Origin: Priapulus caudatus
Lineage: Eukaryota > Priapulida > Priapulimorpha > Priapulimorphida > Priapulidae
DNA: 23,747 bases
NCBI RefSeq assembly: GCF_000485595.1
Contig: NW_014577378.1
Span: forward strand, 53,513-77,259
Reading direction: 5' to 3'
Shown piece after piece: positions 1 through 10,952 of this stretch. Under the pieces are notes generated by a model. That model did not search any database. It had not been told where the DNA came from and saw nothing but the letters and a program-made list of their open reading frames with translations. The position numbers were made by a program, and so were the translations under genes. Within the stretch, counting starts at the first letter, position 1. The number at the start of each line of letters is the position of its first letter.

Positions 1-32
<32 letters not shown>
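1..32. repeat. (CA)n microsatellite at window edge
   Basis: Uninterrupted CA dinucleotides that run off the left edge. The sequence just after them matches the sequence that follows the CA block at 3345-3433, so this is the same locus type as the second copy of the duplication. Confidence 0.95.
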
Positions 33-37
<5 letters not shown>

Positions 38-39
<2 letters not shown>

Positions 40-1009
40 GTTCCAGACTTCTTTTGCCTAACGTTTACACCTCGTGGACGGGTCTTGTTGCAAGTACCCT
101 AGACGGTAGAAATTAGGATTACGTCCACACTAGGATTTTCTGAGACAGAAGACACGTAAAAAATAAATACAGAAGGAAAATGATGCCTGCGACTCATGGT
201 CAGTCGTCAACAAAATCACTTCAATTTCAATTTCTGTTATACGGAGTGTTAAATGATCTAAAACCTGTTATTTGTCTGACGGGCCTATAATAAGACATAA
301 AATATATCATTACATATTTAACAAGACGCTCTGAGCAAACGCACCGCAAATCATAAGATACGTAATAATCAGAAAAAAAAATCTGAGTGCTTAACAATAA
401 CAGACATCCGCACTACCATGCAGGTATATTATCACCACGAGACTGCACCCTTAGTTTTCATCGTTCTTAGCCCCTAAATTCCATGTAATTCAGAAGCTTT
501 CCTCATCGGCTAGTTTATTATTAGTGAGTGGTTAGTATATTGGTAGGCTACTCCGCCGATGTCTAGAATAAACCGTACCGTAGATAAATTATATTAGCTA
601 GAATAACGTCTGCTACACAGCCATTCGCCCTATATTACGCAATGTGGTTTTGGTGTCATTTCTTGAGAAAAGAATGCGTCCTACAAGCTACGAAATACGG
701 TATGAATTGGAATTCGATACGCCGTTCACGCATACTACGGTCACGTAGCCTAGTGCAATCATAAAAATAATATTTGCGAGCCGTGTAGGCACGTACGTAC
801 GTATACGGACGAACGGGCGGATCTCGCGAAACAAACAGCCAGCAGCACAGCTCTGCGATGACTGTGTGTCCAGACAGCGGTCCGCGCACACACCAGTTAC
901 ACCGCGGCTATATAATAACATAACTTAACGACAGTGCGGTAGCAGCAGCAGCGACAGAGATATATGCATGGGTGAGAGGGTGAGGTGAAAAAATAAAGCA
1001 CAAGAGAAC
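38..1009 (+). repeat. Duplicated non-coding segment, copy A
   Basis: This segment starts at ACGTTCC after a CA repeat and ends at AAGCACAAGAGAAC. It aligns end to end, in the same orientation, with 3434-4532. Shared landmarks in the same order include GTTTACACCTCGTG, CTGAGACAGAAGACACGTAA, CACTTCAATTTCAATTTC and TCTAGAATAAACCGTACCG. Copy A is about 127 bp shorter than copy B. The differences are mostly single-base insertions and deletions spread evenly, which is unusual for an ancient duplication and typical of unpolished long-read sequence. No convincing ORF runs through both copies, and no gene was recognised. Confidence 0.9.
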
Positions 1010-2252
1010 CACCACCCACCCATCCATCCATACATCTGTATCAACATTCTCTCTCCGCTCCCTCTGCCATCTACTTCGCGTACAAGTGCTACTGCTCACA
1101 GCGTGCGGCACGCTCAACCCTTTATACACGCGCGTGTCATACTCAGCTTGCACCGCCTCCGCACTACGTCACTCGTTATTCGACCATCTGACAAGTTCGG
1201 TCATGGCTCAAGCAAACACGCACGCACAGACACGCGCACGCACACGCACACGCACACACACACTGGCGCACGAGTGGTAATCATGCGTTCAAACTCTAGC
1301 CGCCCGAACAGCAACTACATATACATATATATATAGACCTACATAGAGCGAACATTCTACGGCCAACCTCACGTACGAATTAGTTACGGAAATTCTCCTG
1401 TGTGGAATTCATCAATTACGCCGAGTAAACTCGAGATATGAAACGTACATTCGCCTTTACATTTTTTTTTATTTGGTAAATTATGACCCCTGTAAACCCG
1501 GAATGCGGAAATTTTCCCATACGGAATACTTTTTTAATTATAACCACACGAATTTCGGGATACGTAACGTACATTCGCACTTACGATATTTTTTAAAGAG
1601 ATGAGCAGGATATTATTAACTATCACCAAACAGACAGGGACGCCAGCGACGCCAGCGACCCATCTCCAACACGATGGTGGTGTGGACATCATGAACCTTT
1701 ATCCGTTTCACATTTAATTACAGACGGCGAACGAAATTTCCAGGGTTTTTTCATGAACGTCATAACTTTTCTTCTTCGTTTGCGAGGAAGAAAGCGGAGA
1801 TGGGATTGGATTAGTTTGCTGTTACTGGTTCAGCCGTATCTTTCACGTGCGTATATGCGCGTGCGTAGCTGTGCACGTAGAAACAAAGCACCGCGTGTAA
1901 ATGCCATACTTATACAAGTTTGTGGCTCGTTCTACTTCTTTCTCTTTCTCGTTCTTTCTTTCTGCGCGCGTGTGTGCGTGCGTCCGTGTGTGTGTGGGCG
2001 CACGTGCGTAAGTGTATCGATTCTTTAAAAGTGATCGTTGGTGTGTCGCTACCTGTGATCCCCCCAGTATAACCGCTGCGTATGCTTCACCTACAGCTAC
2101 CTGGAAGCGTCGTGTCTCTCGCCCCTCCCTCTCTCTCTTTCGCGCCCTCTATCTCCATAAGTAAACAGCAGAGGTGGATAACTAGAGGAAGAAGCTAAAG
2201 TACCCTCGCGCGCAAAAGCTCGGCGAAATAATTTACGTCATTTCCGGTCAAC
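1010..2252. other. Non-genic, low-complexity interval
   Basis: It holds a CCAT/CCCA patch at 1011-1035, a mixed CACG/CACA repeat near 1225-1262, a short (TA)n at 1319-1336 and a TG/CG-rich stretch at 1965-2015. A nine-base direct repeat, GACGCCAGC, occurs at 1639. The ORFs here are repeat-driven (runs of H/T or V/C residues). I see no splice-bounded coding exon. Confidence 0.6.
1225..1262. repeat. CACG/CACA microsatellite
   Basis: Irregular alternation of CACG and CACA units ending in (CA)n. It is the same motif family as the blocks at 3345-3433 and 14561-14612. Confidence 0.85.
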
Positions 2253-2679
2253 ATTGTGCTAACTAGTGGTTAGACCTCGTACACTGTCCACTGAAGGCTG
2301 TGAGTTCAAACCCCGGCCGGGGCAGTGAATTTTCTCATGGTGTAAAAACCTGGCTCTCAACAAAAGCTAGGTCACACCCCATGGCTAGCTATAGCCCTGC
2401 GCTATTATCCACGTAACCGTGGACTACGCAGTAAAACTATCGAGATCGAGATCGAGATCCAGTTCTGTTCTTGTCAACCCGGCAGCGGTTCTGGCAATCA
2501 AGCAACAAGATTTCTCTGCGGCCGTCTCAGCTAAGCTGTGCCGTCGATCAACAGGACTTCTTGCCAAGGGACGTTATCCTGCGCCATGTAGCGTCGTCAT
2601 CGTAGGCGTAGCCTCGCTGTTTAATATATATTCTGTGTAATGCCCGTCTCGGGCTCTCCCTAGGCAATTATTATTATTG
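2253..2679 (+). mobile_element. tRNA-derived SINE-like element
   Basis: A tRNA-like head starts near ATTGTGC. A box A-like stretch (TAACTAGTGGTTAGA, from 2260) is followed about 45 bp later by a box B-like stretch (GTTCAAACC, 2304-2312). The body ends in a short A/T-rich tail, AATTATTATTATTG, at 2666-2679, the same style of ATT tail as the SINE at 13160. The unit is about 430 bp, long for a simple SINE, so it may be composite. A small (GAGATC)3 repeat lies at 2440-2459. I could not find clear target-site duplications. The tRNA-like head is directly visible; calling the whole unit one SINE is inference. Confidence 0.55.
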
Positions 2680-3344
2680 TAAACTAGTAGCTGCAATACC
2701 AGCAACGCATACTACATACGCAACATACGCTACATATGCAACAAGCATTTAATATGTATGAGTTCACCACGGCGTTCTTGGTGCGTGTACGTAGGAGCCA
2801 GCCGCGGGCGAGAAAAAAAGTCACGGACAATGGACGCGCACGAACGCTGCGAGCTGAATGCTAATTAGTAACAATAGTTCGCGTGTAAACACGAACTAAG
2901 GCAGGCGAAGGCGCTAAGCAGGGAACTGGTTGTTGCGTGGGCAGTGTAGCAGCAGAGGCAGTAGAAGCAGCGGCGGCGCACCGGCAAGCAGCCGCTGCAC
3001 ACGACGAAGACAACAAGTCGACGTGCGCGCGTTTGCCCCTGTGGCAGAGCGAGGGTCTATAGTTCTAGAATCTAGAGCTATCTTCCCCCTGCCAGTTCGC
3101 CATGAGTTACTACGTATTCAAGCGCACCCCCCGCGCTAACGAAAACAGCGATGGTGCGAACAAGGTCAGAAGTACGTATGCACCACCTATGGGGGAAGGA
3201 GGGAGGGGATGAGGATGGAGACACGTAGGGTTGGTCTCCAGCCTCTGATGCAAGCTGTAAATGTACAGTTAAGGTTATGCATCAGGAAACAGCAGAGGGA
3301 CACGAGATCCCGTCGCAGTTCGTCTACCAGCTGCAACAACCAAT
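2680..3344. other. Non-genic interval
   Basis: It contains a degenerate tandem patch of about 9 bp (ACATACGCA, ACATACGCT, ACATATGCA) at 2713-2744 and a GC-rich stretch at 2940-3060. The 69-codon reading frame at 2930-3139 is S/R-rich, has no recognisable motif and is probably fortuitous. Confidence 0.5.
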
Positions 3345-3433
3345 CACACACACGCACGCACGCACGCACGCACGCACGCACACCACACACACCACACACA
3401 CACACAACACACACACACACACACACAAACCAC
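3345..3433. repeat. (CACG)n/(CA)n microsatellite
   Basis: About seven CACG units are followed by imperfect CACACAC blocks. It is the left boundary of duplication copy B, matching the CA repeat that precedes copy A at position 1. Confidence 0.95.
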
Positions 3434-4532
3434 ACGTTCCAGGACTTCGTTTGGCCTAACGTTTACACCTCGTGCGACGCGCGTCTTGTTGCAAGTTACC
3501 CTAGACGCGTAGAAATTAGGATTACGTCCCGACTAGGATGTTCTGAGACAGAAGACACGTAAAAAATACAATACAGAAGGAAAATTGATGCCCTGCGACT
3601 CATGGGTCAGTCGTCAAACAAAAGTCACTTCAATTTCAATTTCGGTTATACGGCAAGTGGTAAATGATCTAAAGAATCCTGATTATTTGCTCTGACGGGC
3701 CTAATAATAAGACAAAAATATATCATTACATATTTAACAATGACGCTCTGAGCAACAATCAACGCCAACCCCCGGGACCCCAAATCATAAGATGACGTAA
3801 TAATACCCAGAAAAAAAAAAAATCTGAGGTGCTTGAACAATAACCAGGACAATCGCGCAACTACCAATGCTAGTATATTATCCCAGCCACCGAGACTGCA
3901 CCCCCTTAGTTTTCATCGTATCTTGACCCCCGCTAAATTCCAGCTTAATTCAGAAGCGTTTCCTCTCGGCGCTAGTTTCATCATATTAGCGGTTCGTGTT
4001 AGTATATGGTAGCGCTACTCGCCGATTTCTAGAATAAACCGTACCGGTAGATTAAAATGTATATTAGCATAGAATAACTCTCTTACACAGCTCATTCCCT
4101 ATAGTAGCAATGTGGGGTTTTAGCGTGTCATTTCTCGGAGGAAAAAGGAATGCGTCCTACAACGCTAGGAAATAGGTATGAATTGGCATATCGATACGGC
4201 TTCACGATATAGGGCTCACGTAGCCTAAGTGCAATCATAAAAATAGGAGTGATCTTGCCGAGCCCCGTAGGCACGTTAGCGTACGGATATACGACGAACG
4301 GAGCGGAGTCTCGACAACACAAACAGCCAGCACAATCAGGCTCTGCGAATCCGAGGCACTGAAAGTGTGGTCCAGTACCAGCGAGGTTCCGCCGCACACA
4401 CAGGTGTACACCGCGGCATATAATAACATAAACTTAAACGACAGTGCCCGTAGCAGCAGCAGCCGACAGAGATAGTACTGCCAGTCGACGTGAGGAGGGC
4501 GTCTGAGTGAAAAAATAAAGCCACAAGAGAAC
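3434..4532 (+). repeat. Duplicated non-coding segment, copy B
   Basis: Second copy of 38-1009 in the same orientation. It carries many extra single bases relative to copy A and some short unique insertions, for example around 3757-3780. Similarity stops at AAGCCACAAGAGAAC, after which copy A goes into a CCAT-rich stretch and copy B into a GA tract. No coding sequence was recognised. Confidence 0.9.
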
Positions 4533-4775
4533 GAGGAGCAGAAGAGAGAGACCGCACGAGAGAGAGTCAGGGGAAGAGAGACGAGAAAGAGAGAGAGAGA
4601 GTACCAGAGAGAAAGAACAGAGAGAAAACAAGAGGAGAGAGAGAGAGAGAGAGAGGGGAGAGGAGAAGATAAAGCCTGGAGCAGAGAGAGAGAGACGATG
4701 AGCCGCCCGCGAAGAGAGAGAGACAAGAGCGAGACGATGGAAGACGAGAGAGAGAGAGATAGAGAGAGCTGCCGC
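4533..4775. repeat. Polypurine (GA)n tract
   Basis: About 240 bp that is overwhelmingly A/G on the plus strand, with GAGAGA runs and scattered C. Long open frames on the minus strand here are only S/L-rich translations of CT repeats. Homopurine-homopyrimidine tracts can form triplex DNA and often break assemblies. Confidence 0.9.
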
Positions 4776-6583
4776 AGGTATGCGTGTACATGCGATAGTA
4801 ATATGGCGAAGAATCGAATAACAATCAGCAACGACTAAGTACAAGTCCGCTTTATATCAATGCAGGCCTTGTCCCTCCACACCACGCGACATCGCGACGT
4901 TATAACCAACAACTCCAGCACGCACGTACGCACGCACGTATCGCGTGTTGGCCCTGTCAATCCTTCCGTCGCCTCTTCCATCTGTCCAGAAGTGTAGGCA
5001 TCGGCCGCGAAACACGCACAAATATCCTCCTTGCATCGCGAAGCACATCTGCTTTTATCTCAAGCTTTGCTCGATCTCCGCCCGCACGACTATTTCTCGC
5101 TCACACACACTCTCTCTCTCTCTCCCTGACAAATTCGCATCAAACCGACATAAACAACACAGCCGAGCCACAGGCAACGGCAACACTGCGGCGCGACGAG
5201 ACGAGAGGCGGATGAGGAGGAGGAGGAGAAGGAGAGTGACTCACTAATATTAACTCACCGCAAAAGTTGACCGCAACCGCTTCCCCAAATATATCCAGCT
5301 TTCTAAAATAGGTACGCACAGTTATCCCGGGATGAGGCGCGTGTGTGTGCGAGCGCGTGTGAGTGGCGTGTGTACAATAAAGTCATGCCCCGGCTTTGCC
5401 AATCGCTGCTGCTGCTAGCTCGAGTGTGTACGTCGATGGTCGGGAGGGCCCCGCTCTGCTCATGCTCCGTCAGCTGTGACATCGCACACACATACACACA
5501 AGCGGGCGCGTGATGTCATCATGATGTCACAATCCTGCTCCAGCGAACGGATAGTACGCGTGCACACAACAGCGGCAGCTCGCAAGAGAAGCACTCGCGG
5601 CTGCTCACACTCCACTACTCCGCCGAATTAGTACGCGTGTGTTCGTGCATGTGAGCGCGCGTGCGCACATTTATGCGTACGTGCGTGTATTTATGCGTGC
5701 GTACTTGCGTGCTTCGATTGGAGGGTAGTAGAGTCTCAGGCTCTCAGCTCTACTCCGGTGAAACTGTGCGTACGTGCATCAGTGTGAGCGCGCGCGCTTC
5801 GCTGTATCACATATCTCGTCCGTTGAAATAGTACGGGCGTGCGTGTGTGCTTGCGTGCGTGTGTGATTCGATTGCAGGGGAGTAAGAGTGAGACAGTGAC
5901 GAAACGGTGTTGAAAAACGGAGAGGCAAGGAAGGTAGTTAATACATAATTTAGTGAGCCGAAAGAGAGACCCTGATGAATTATAACTAACGACGACCGAT
6001 CAATGCTTTACTCCGCGACCAAAATTTATTAAGCGCCACGAAACGCGTCCAAGAAGGTAAATAAATACCTAGTTGCCTCTCAACATCGCAAACAATTTAA
6101 AAAAAACTATACACGCACACGACTACGCAGCACGACAAGTGTTCCTTCGCGCTATCAGGAATGTATTAAAATGTCATTGGGAACGTGCTTGTTACAAGCA
6201 AAATCTCAAGCGAAGGATTGCGTGATGTAACTTAATTATAATAATGATAATTCCAACGATATTAACATATGTTATTGTACATAGAAGCGTGCTCACACAC
6301 GCAGGCACACGAACACAGTACCTACAGCAAGGTTATTCCTCTAGGAAGAAACTCTGCTTCGAGAAAAATCACAAAGGAATGTGCTAATCCTGAAGCAAAT
6401 GGAGAAATCTGTGCCGTAGCTGTAGCCGTAGACCCGCAATAGTGCGTTGTAAGATTGTTTCATCATAGCTTTCGGTAGATGACTATATGCCGCAAAGCTT
6501 GTGTATATTCGCCCTCTTCCCTTTCTCTCTTTCGTTCTTTTCGTCGTCCGTCCAGCGTTCCTCGTGTTATGTGGTGTTTGAAC
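4776..6583. other. Non-genic interval rich in CG/TG patches
   Basis: Holds (CT)n at 5106-5124, (GGA)n near 5213-5233 and several CG/TG-rich patches at 5336-5365, 5632-5714, 5765-5800 and 5830-5868. The patches sit beside recurring motifs TAGTACG and TTCGATT, so the 5545-5900 part may be a degenerate repeat. An ATF/CRE-like pair lies at 5512-5531. I see nothing exon-like. Confidence 0.5.
5512..5531. promoter_or_regulatory. Paired TGATGTCA (ATF/CRE-like) sites
   Basis: TGATGTCA occurs twice with a 4-bp spacer. It differs by one base from the cAMP-response element TGACGTCA. No start site or exon can be tied to it, so function is speculative. Confidence 0.2.
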
Positions 6584-6935
6584 ACCCACACACACACCAC
6601 AGCGGCTCACACACACAACAAACACGACACACACACAACACACGACACACAAGCCAAAACACACACACACACACACACACCACGAAACACCCACACACAC
6701 ACAACAGCAATGCACAACACAAGACACGCAACACACACATACACACACACAAGAACACTATGTTCTACACACACTGGTGCACACACACACAACCACACCA
6801 CACACACACACACAACACACCGTCAAAGCATGCNTATGTGGGTGTGTGTGCGCGCACGTGCTCGTGCTTGCGTGCGTTCATGTGTATGTGCGTGTTCATG
6901 TGTGTGTGTGTGTGTGTGTGCATGCGTTCGTGTGT

Positions 6936-6966
<31 letters not shown>

Positions 6967-6977
6967 CGTGCGTGCAT
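6584..6977. repeat. Large CA block joined to TG block
   Basis: Imperfect (CA)n runs from 6584 to about 6822, then switches through a short unique stretch with an N at 6834 to (TG)n up to 6977. The overlapping H/T-rich and V/C-rich frames on both strands are artefacts of the dinucleotide. The change of strand at an ambiguous base suggests either a natural CA/TG inverted pair or a join between contigs. Confidence 0.9.
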
Positions 6978-7011
6978 GCATCCATGATCCACATGTTTAG
7001 GTGTGGTAATG

Positions 7012-7148
7012 CAGGGTGCGAAATTAACGAGAGTCCGGACACCGGAGTCAAATATACTCCCTGATTTACTATCGGACTCCCTGATTTGACTTATTCAGGA
7101 GTCCGTGTCCGCTGGACTCCCGTGTTCAAAAGTTAATTTCTACCCCTG
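7012..7148. mobile_element. Short hAT-like MITE
   Basis: Terminal inverted repeats begin CAGGGTGCGAAATTAAC on the left and end GTTAATTTCTACCCCTG on the right. The 137-bp interior is itself palindromic, with GGACAC/GTGTCC and GGAGTC/GACTCC pairs. CAGGG termini are typical of hAT elements. No clean 8-bp target duplication is visible, so the superfamily call is by termini only. It has no coding capacity. Confidence 0.65.
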
Positions 7149-7667
7149 TGATGGTAGTACATGTATATCGCTGAGCAAATCTGATCACAACCTCTGGAGC
7201 ATTAAGAGAAACCCAAGACATACATCATCACACAGTCAAAGGAATTCACAGTTGCAGGATTAGCTGTACTCTTTCCAGCCCAATGCCTTATATATTCTGA
7301 TTAGGAGAAATTTTTGCACCTTCTGGCCCTCACCTTTTGCAACTCATGAATGAGAAAGTGAAGAGAATTTTTTTATATATCAATTAAAGAATTAATTTAT
7401 ATAAAACATTCACCTTTTTAGCATCACACTTCGTTGTTAATTCTCCTTGAACCCATGCAGTGAATAAAGAAATTACCATCGATTAAAGCTAAATAATTAT
7501 GTATTGATAAGCTTTGGATTTGAAATAGACTACGGAGTCACTCCGGATCAAATTAAAATGGAATGGTAAGGTCATGGTAAGCCCACACATACATATATAT
7601 GTCACAACTTAAGAATCTAACCAGTTGAAATAGTCATTCTCTATAAACCGACAACCCCGACAACAGA
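7149..7667. other. Non-genic AT-rich interval
   Basis: A/T-rich unique sequence with no repeat, hairpin or exon signal that I can support. Confidence 0.5.
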
Positions 7668-7673
7668 TTTAAG

Positions 7674-8909
7674 CATTGCTCGAAATAAGCGTTGTCCGGT
7701 TGTCCGAGACAACCAGAATTTGCGCCGGACAACCTAACCAGTCTGAGACATTGTCCGGTGGACAACCAAGAAAAATGTGACGAAAAACGCACTTAATTTA
7801 TATTTTTCTGACCGCGAATTGAATTTCTTTCGGCTGTCGATCGGCCTGCATTGCGTCGATAGCTAGTGTTGTTTCGCGGCTTCTCATTGGTCAGCAATGC
7901 CGTGTAATATGGGTGCTTTGGCCAATAAGTATACGTATCACAACTCACGTTCGTAGCGACAACAAATTTGACTGTGTGGACAAGTTTTATCGGCGAGTAA
8001 ACAGCCTAGGTAACTAATTATCGATCACTACACACGCTTTTTCTGAAGAGACAAATGACTTGTTGCTGGTAGATTTGTTGTGGCAGTGATGTAATCGAAT
8101 CTGCCTGAGAGGTAAACATTAAGTATGAGTGAATACCCTGAAACCCGATGTCTTGCATTTTTATAAACCAAAATTGTTTTGCTAATGCCAATGTCAAGAC
8201 TCATGCAAAAGAAGATTAACTAGTCATGATGACCGTCCTGATGCATGCAAAGTATTAAGTTTACAGGTTGAAATAAAATAAATTTAAAGATATCACTCCT
8301 ACAGTATGTTTTTGGGCAGTGGCGTAGTTGGGGGAGGGGAGAGGGGGGAGTGGGGATCCATGTTGATCAGAAGAATTGTTCTATTAAAAGAGAATTGTCG
8401 TAGTCAGAATGAAGGCTGTACATGTACTCAAAGGTGCCGCAAATACCATCTCCTGCGATCTACATTTTCAAAATTTTCTGGGGGACCCCCATACTCCCGC
8501 CTGTTTTTCTCCCCCTCCTTGGAATCCTAGACCTGCCACTGAACAATTACATATCTTGGGAGCAGAGAACAATAAACAAAAATGTCGCCTTTTCGCATGG
8601 CGTCCAAAACAAAGATTCCAGATCTGAGGTAGATGAGCCGTAGGGTGTGGAAAGGCAGGTGGAGGAGCCATTAAAATATTAAGTCATCCACTATTTTGCG
8701 CAGTTCGCTGTTTTTGGCCCACCTTGTTAAAATATCCTAGAAACGCCACTGTTTTTGGGTGTTTTCTGATCATATTATTTTGTGATTGAAAATAGGAGAT
8801 TTGGGGATATTTTTTGGGACAACCAGAAATTGTTGCGGACAACCTGATTGGATTTGATGATTTGATGCCTGCGGACAACCACTTTTTTCTTTTCTTATTT
8901 CGAGCACCG
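7674..8909. mobile_element. Non-autonomous DNA transposon with TTTAAG target duplications
   Basis: The left end carries GCTCGAAATAAG and the right end its exact complement CTTATTTCGAGC, with the element flanked directly by TTTAAG on both sides (7668-7673 and 8910-8915). The subterminal parts are packed with GGACAAC/GTTGTCC words in both orientations, likely transposase-binding repeats. No transposase ORF survives. A short reading near 8142-8190 (KPDVLHFYKPKLFC) could be a transposase remnant, but this is weak. The interior holds a younger hAT MITE at 8317-8751. The termini resemble hAT, but the duplication read here is 6 bp rather than 8, so the superfamily is uncertain. Confidence 0.75.
8317..8751. 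mobile_element. hAT-type MITE with perfect 8-bp TSD, nested
   Basis: It starts CAGTGGCGTAG and ends AAACGCCACTG, so the outer nine bases (CAGTGGCGT) form the inverted repeat. It is flanked by identical TTTTTGGG copies at 8309-8316 and 8752-8759, an 8-bp duplication diagnostic of hAT transposition. It contains a G-rich left subterminal region and a C-rich patch near 8485-8520. The overlapping ORFs of about 70 codons here have no recognisable domain. It sits inside the 7674-8909 element, so it inserted later. Confidence 0.85.
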
Positions 8910-9007
8910 TTTAAGTGTTACCCATATATATATCGGCATAGAGATATGAGAACTCCTAAACCATGTGCAACTCACTGATATGCGATAACTAAATAATACG
9001 AGGAAGA

Positions 9008-9260
9008 GCAGTGACCAAATTGTTAGAACTCTGGGTTTCAGGCTGAAAGGTCTGGGGGTTCAAATCTCATCGTAGCCACTGCTGTCATCCCCTTGAGCAA
9101 GCAATGTTATTGTTCCAGTAGCTCACAGAGGAGCAAGTTTTTTGTATGTCACTAGAGAAGAAATGAGCTTCCTCTGCCACCCTAACTATATGGATTACCC
9201 TCAAACAAGGCATAGCACCTGTTCAGCTTCCCATACCAGCTCCACAAAATTGCCTATATA
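9008..9260 (+). mobile_element. tRNA-derived SINE-like element
   Basis: A tRNA-like head runs from GCAGTGA (9008) with a box A-like TGACCAAATTGTTAGAA and a box B-like GGGGTTCAAATC (9056-9067). The opening GCAGTG is complementary to CACTGC at 9077-9082. Downstream is CCTTGAGCAAG, a word often seen in the conserved body of animal SINEs. The 3' end is not clear, and 9260 is an estimate. Confidence 0.5.
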
Positions 9261-9599
9261 TATCCAATATAGTGGACACACTTGAACTGACTTGGGTATT
9301 TAAATCATACCCATTCATAAATTATGCATCATGATCATATCTCAGTGTCACCCAATTAAAAGTTATGAGAATTAATTCAGCATTTGTGAACATGGGCACA
9401 ATCAAATATTATCTGCACACAATCGGAGAAAAAAAATACTTACTAAATGAATACTAGCAGTGCTCTAAAATACAAATGCTAACACTTTGGTGATTTACTG
9501 TTATTTATCTATATCTATACTATAATTTGGCTAATCTTGTGTGTGTGTGTGTGTGTGTTTCAACACACAAACAGAGAGGGGGACGAGAAAAGGAGAAAG

Positions 9600-10620
9600 A
9601 GAGAAAGGGGAGAGGGCGAATATCACCAAGCTTTGGCTATATAGTATTACCAAAGCTATGAAACAATCTTCCAAGCACTATTGGGTCTACGTACAGCTAC
9701 GTCACGGTTCAGTATGATTATACTGACAAGCTAAGAGTAAGAACTCTTTTATGCCCCGAGCTAAACAGATTAAATTATTGCGGATTTAAAGCTTCCCCTC
9801 CAATACACATGAATCATCTGGATCTTTAATCCTCTGTTCCTATTTTTACAGCTATTCACATATGCTGTAGTGTAATATTTTATGTACATTGTAATAAGAC
9901 AGTAAATGACTCATCCTGCACGAAACAATAAGTACTGTAAGAATTTCATCATTACGGGCAGCACGGGCCCCCAAACATATGCATAGTTCACTGCGCAACT
10001 GTTTCTTACTAAAATTGAAGAGCATTCTTAAGATACTTTCCCCTGTTCCCTCTACATTCTTTTCCATCCAAACGTAAGCAAGGATTTCCAACAATCTTCC
10101 CAACCATTACAATACTAACTGGTATTGCTTGCGTAAATGTAGTGGTGCGTAACAGCAAGTGTCTAACATATTAGGCTAACATGTCTTAGAACACTCTTGC
10201 ATCGTTACTTTCACCTAAATACGCAACTATTGAAATTACATTTGCTGATTTCTTGTTGACACAGTTACATGAATGATAATGCCACTTCTTTCTCACTAGA
10301 TCTTGTCCCTACATTTTTGTTAGTGGTAACTTACATAAATTATGACACAGATCAGTCTTGAACCACTCACATCACTGAATGAAATGCACTATTGTCTGGT
10401 GGCACCAATTACAAGGCAACTGTCGTGAGCACTAACTTATGTGAATTTCTATACTGAAGTAATTATTAATATGTCTGCTAATAGGTGAGACCTGATTTGT
10501 CTACATGTTTTTAATCTTCAATTTATTTGACACAGATAATAATTTTAATGGCAGGCCGTAACTAATCGAAAGTGCATCTATATATATTTTATAGGACCAA
10601 ACAAACATATTTGGCAGTGC
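9600..10620. other. No gene recognised
   Basis: A purine-rich patch (9567-9615) is followed by unique A/T-rich DNA. The 83-codon minus frame at 9852-10103 has no family resemblance that I can name and no supporting splice or promoter context. Confidence 0.5.
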
Positions 10621-10697
10621 CGGTTATCAGTGGTCAGCAGCTACAGTTGTAACTAGACAGAGGGCACTCAAAGAGAGTGCATACCTCCGCGAGCATG

Positions 10698-10903
10698 TAA
10701 CATGTATACATGTGTATAACAGCTGGCTGCTGCTGACTGGACGCCCTAAGGCGAGCTGCTGCTGACTAGACGAACTAAGGCAAGCTGCTGCTGACTGGAC
10801 GCCCTAAGGCGAGCTGCTGCTGACTGGACGCCCTAAGGCGAGCTGGTGCTGAATCGATCGCGCCAACGCCTTTAACATGTATACATGTGTATAACAGCTG
10901 GCT
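10698..10903. repeat. 29-bp minisatellite bracketed by 31-bp direct repeats
   Basis: About four copies of a 29-bp unit (AGCTGCTGCTGACTGGACG plus CCCTAAGGCG) occupy about 10725-10856. Two units are identical and one carries several changes. The array is flanked by two exact copies of a 31-bp sequence (10698-10728 and 10873-10903), each containing the 14-bp perfect palindrome ACATGTATACATGT. The bracketing direct repeats 175 bp apart suggest a larger duplication or the internal structure of a mobile element. Confidence 0.85.
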
Positions 10904-10952
10904 CGCTGCTGGCTACACACACACACACGAACACACACACGAGAGCGATTAC

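Noticed and set aside
4235-4844. A 198-codon minus-strand frame, S/L-rich and looking membrane-like
   Set aside because: Most of it is the translation of the (GA)n tract in reverse; the hydrophobic look comes from CT repeats, and other frames look the same.
6341-7064. Long overlapping frames on both strands, up to 173 codons, rich in H/T or V/C
   Set aside because: They are direct translations of CA and TG dinucleotide repeats and occur in several frames at once.
7012-7148. 8-bp target duplication for the CAGGG-ended MITE
   Set aside because: TGGTAATG on the left and TGATGGTA on the right do not match without invoking an indel, so no duplication is claimed.
10330-10450. A minus-strand tRNA-like sequence suggested by GTGGTTCAAGAC
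   Set aside because: Only a box B-like word is present; no box A at the right distance and no stems.
10685-10903. Possible CRISPR array (29-bp repeats)
   Set aside because: Units are directly adjacent with no unique spacers, and all context is eukaryotic.
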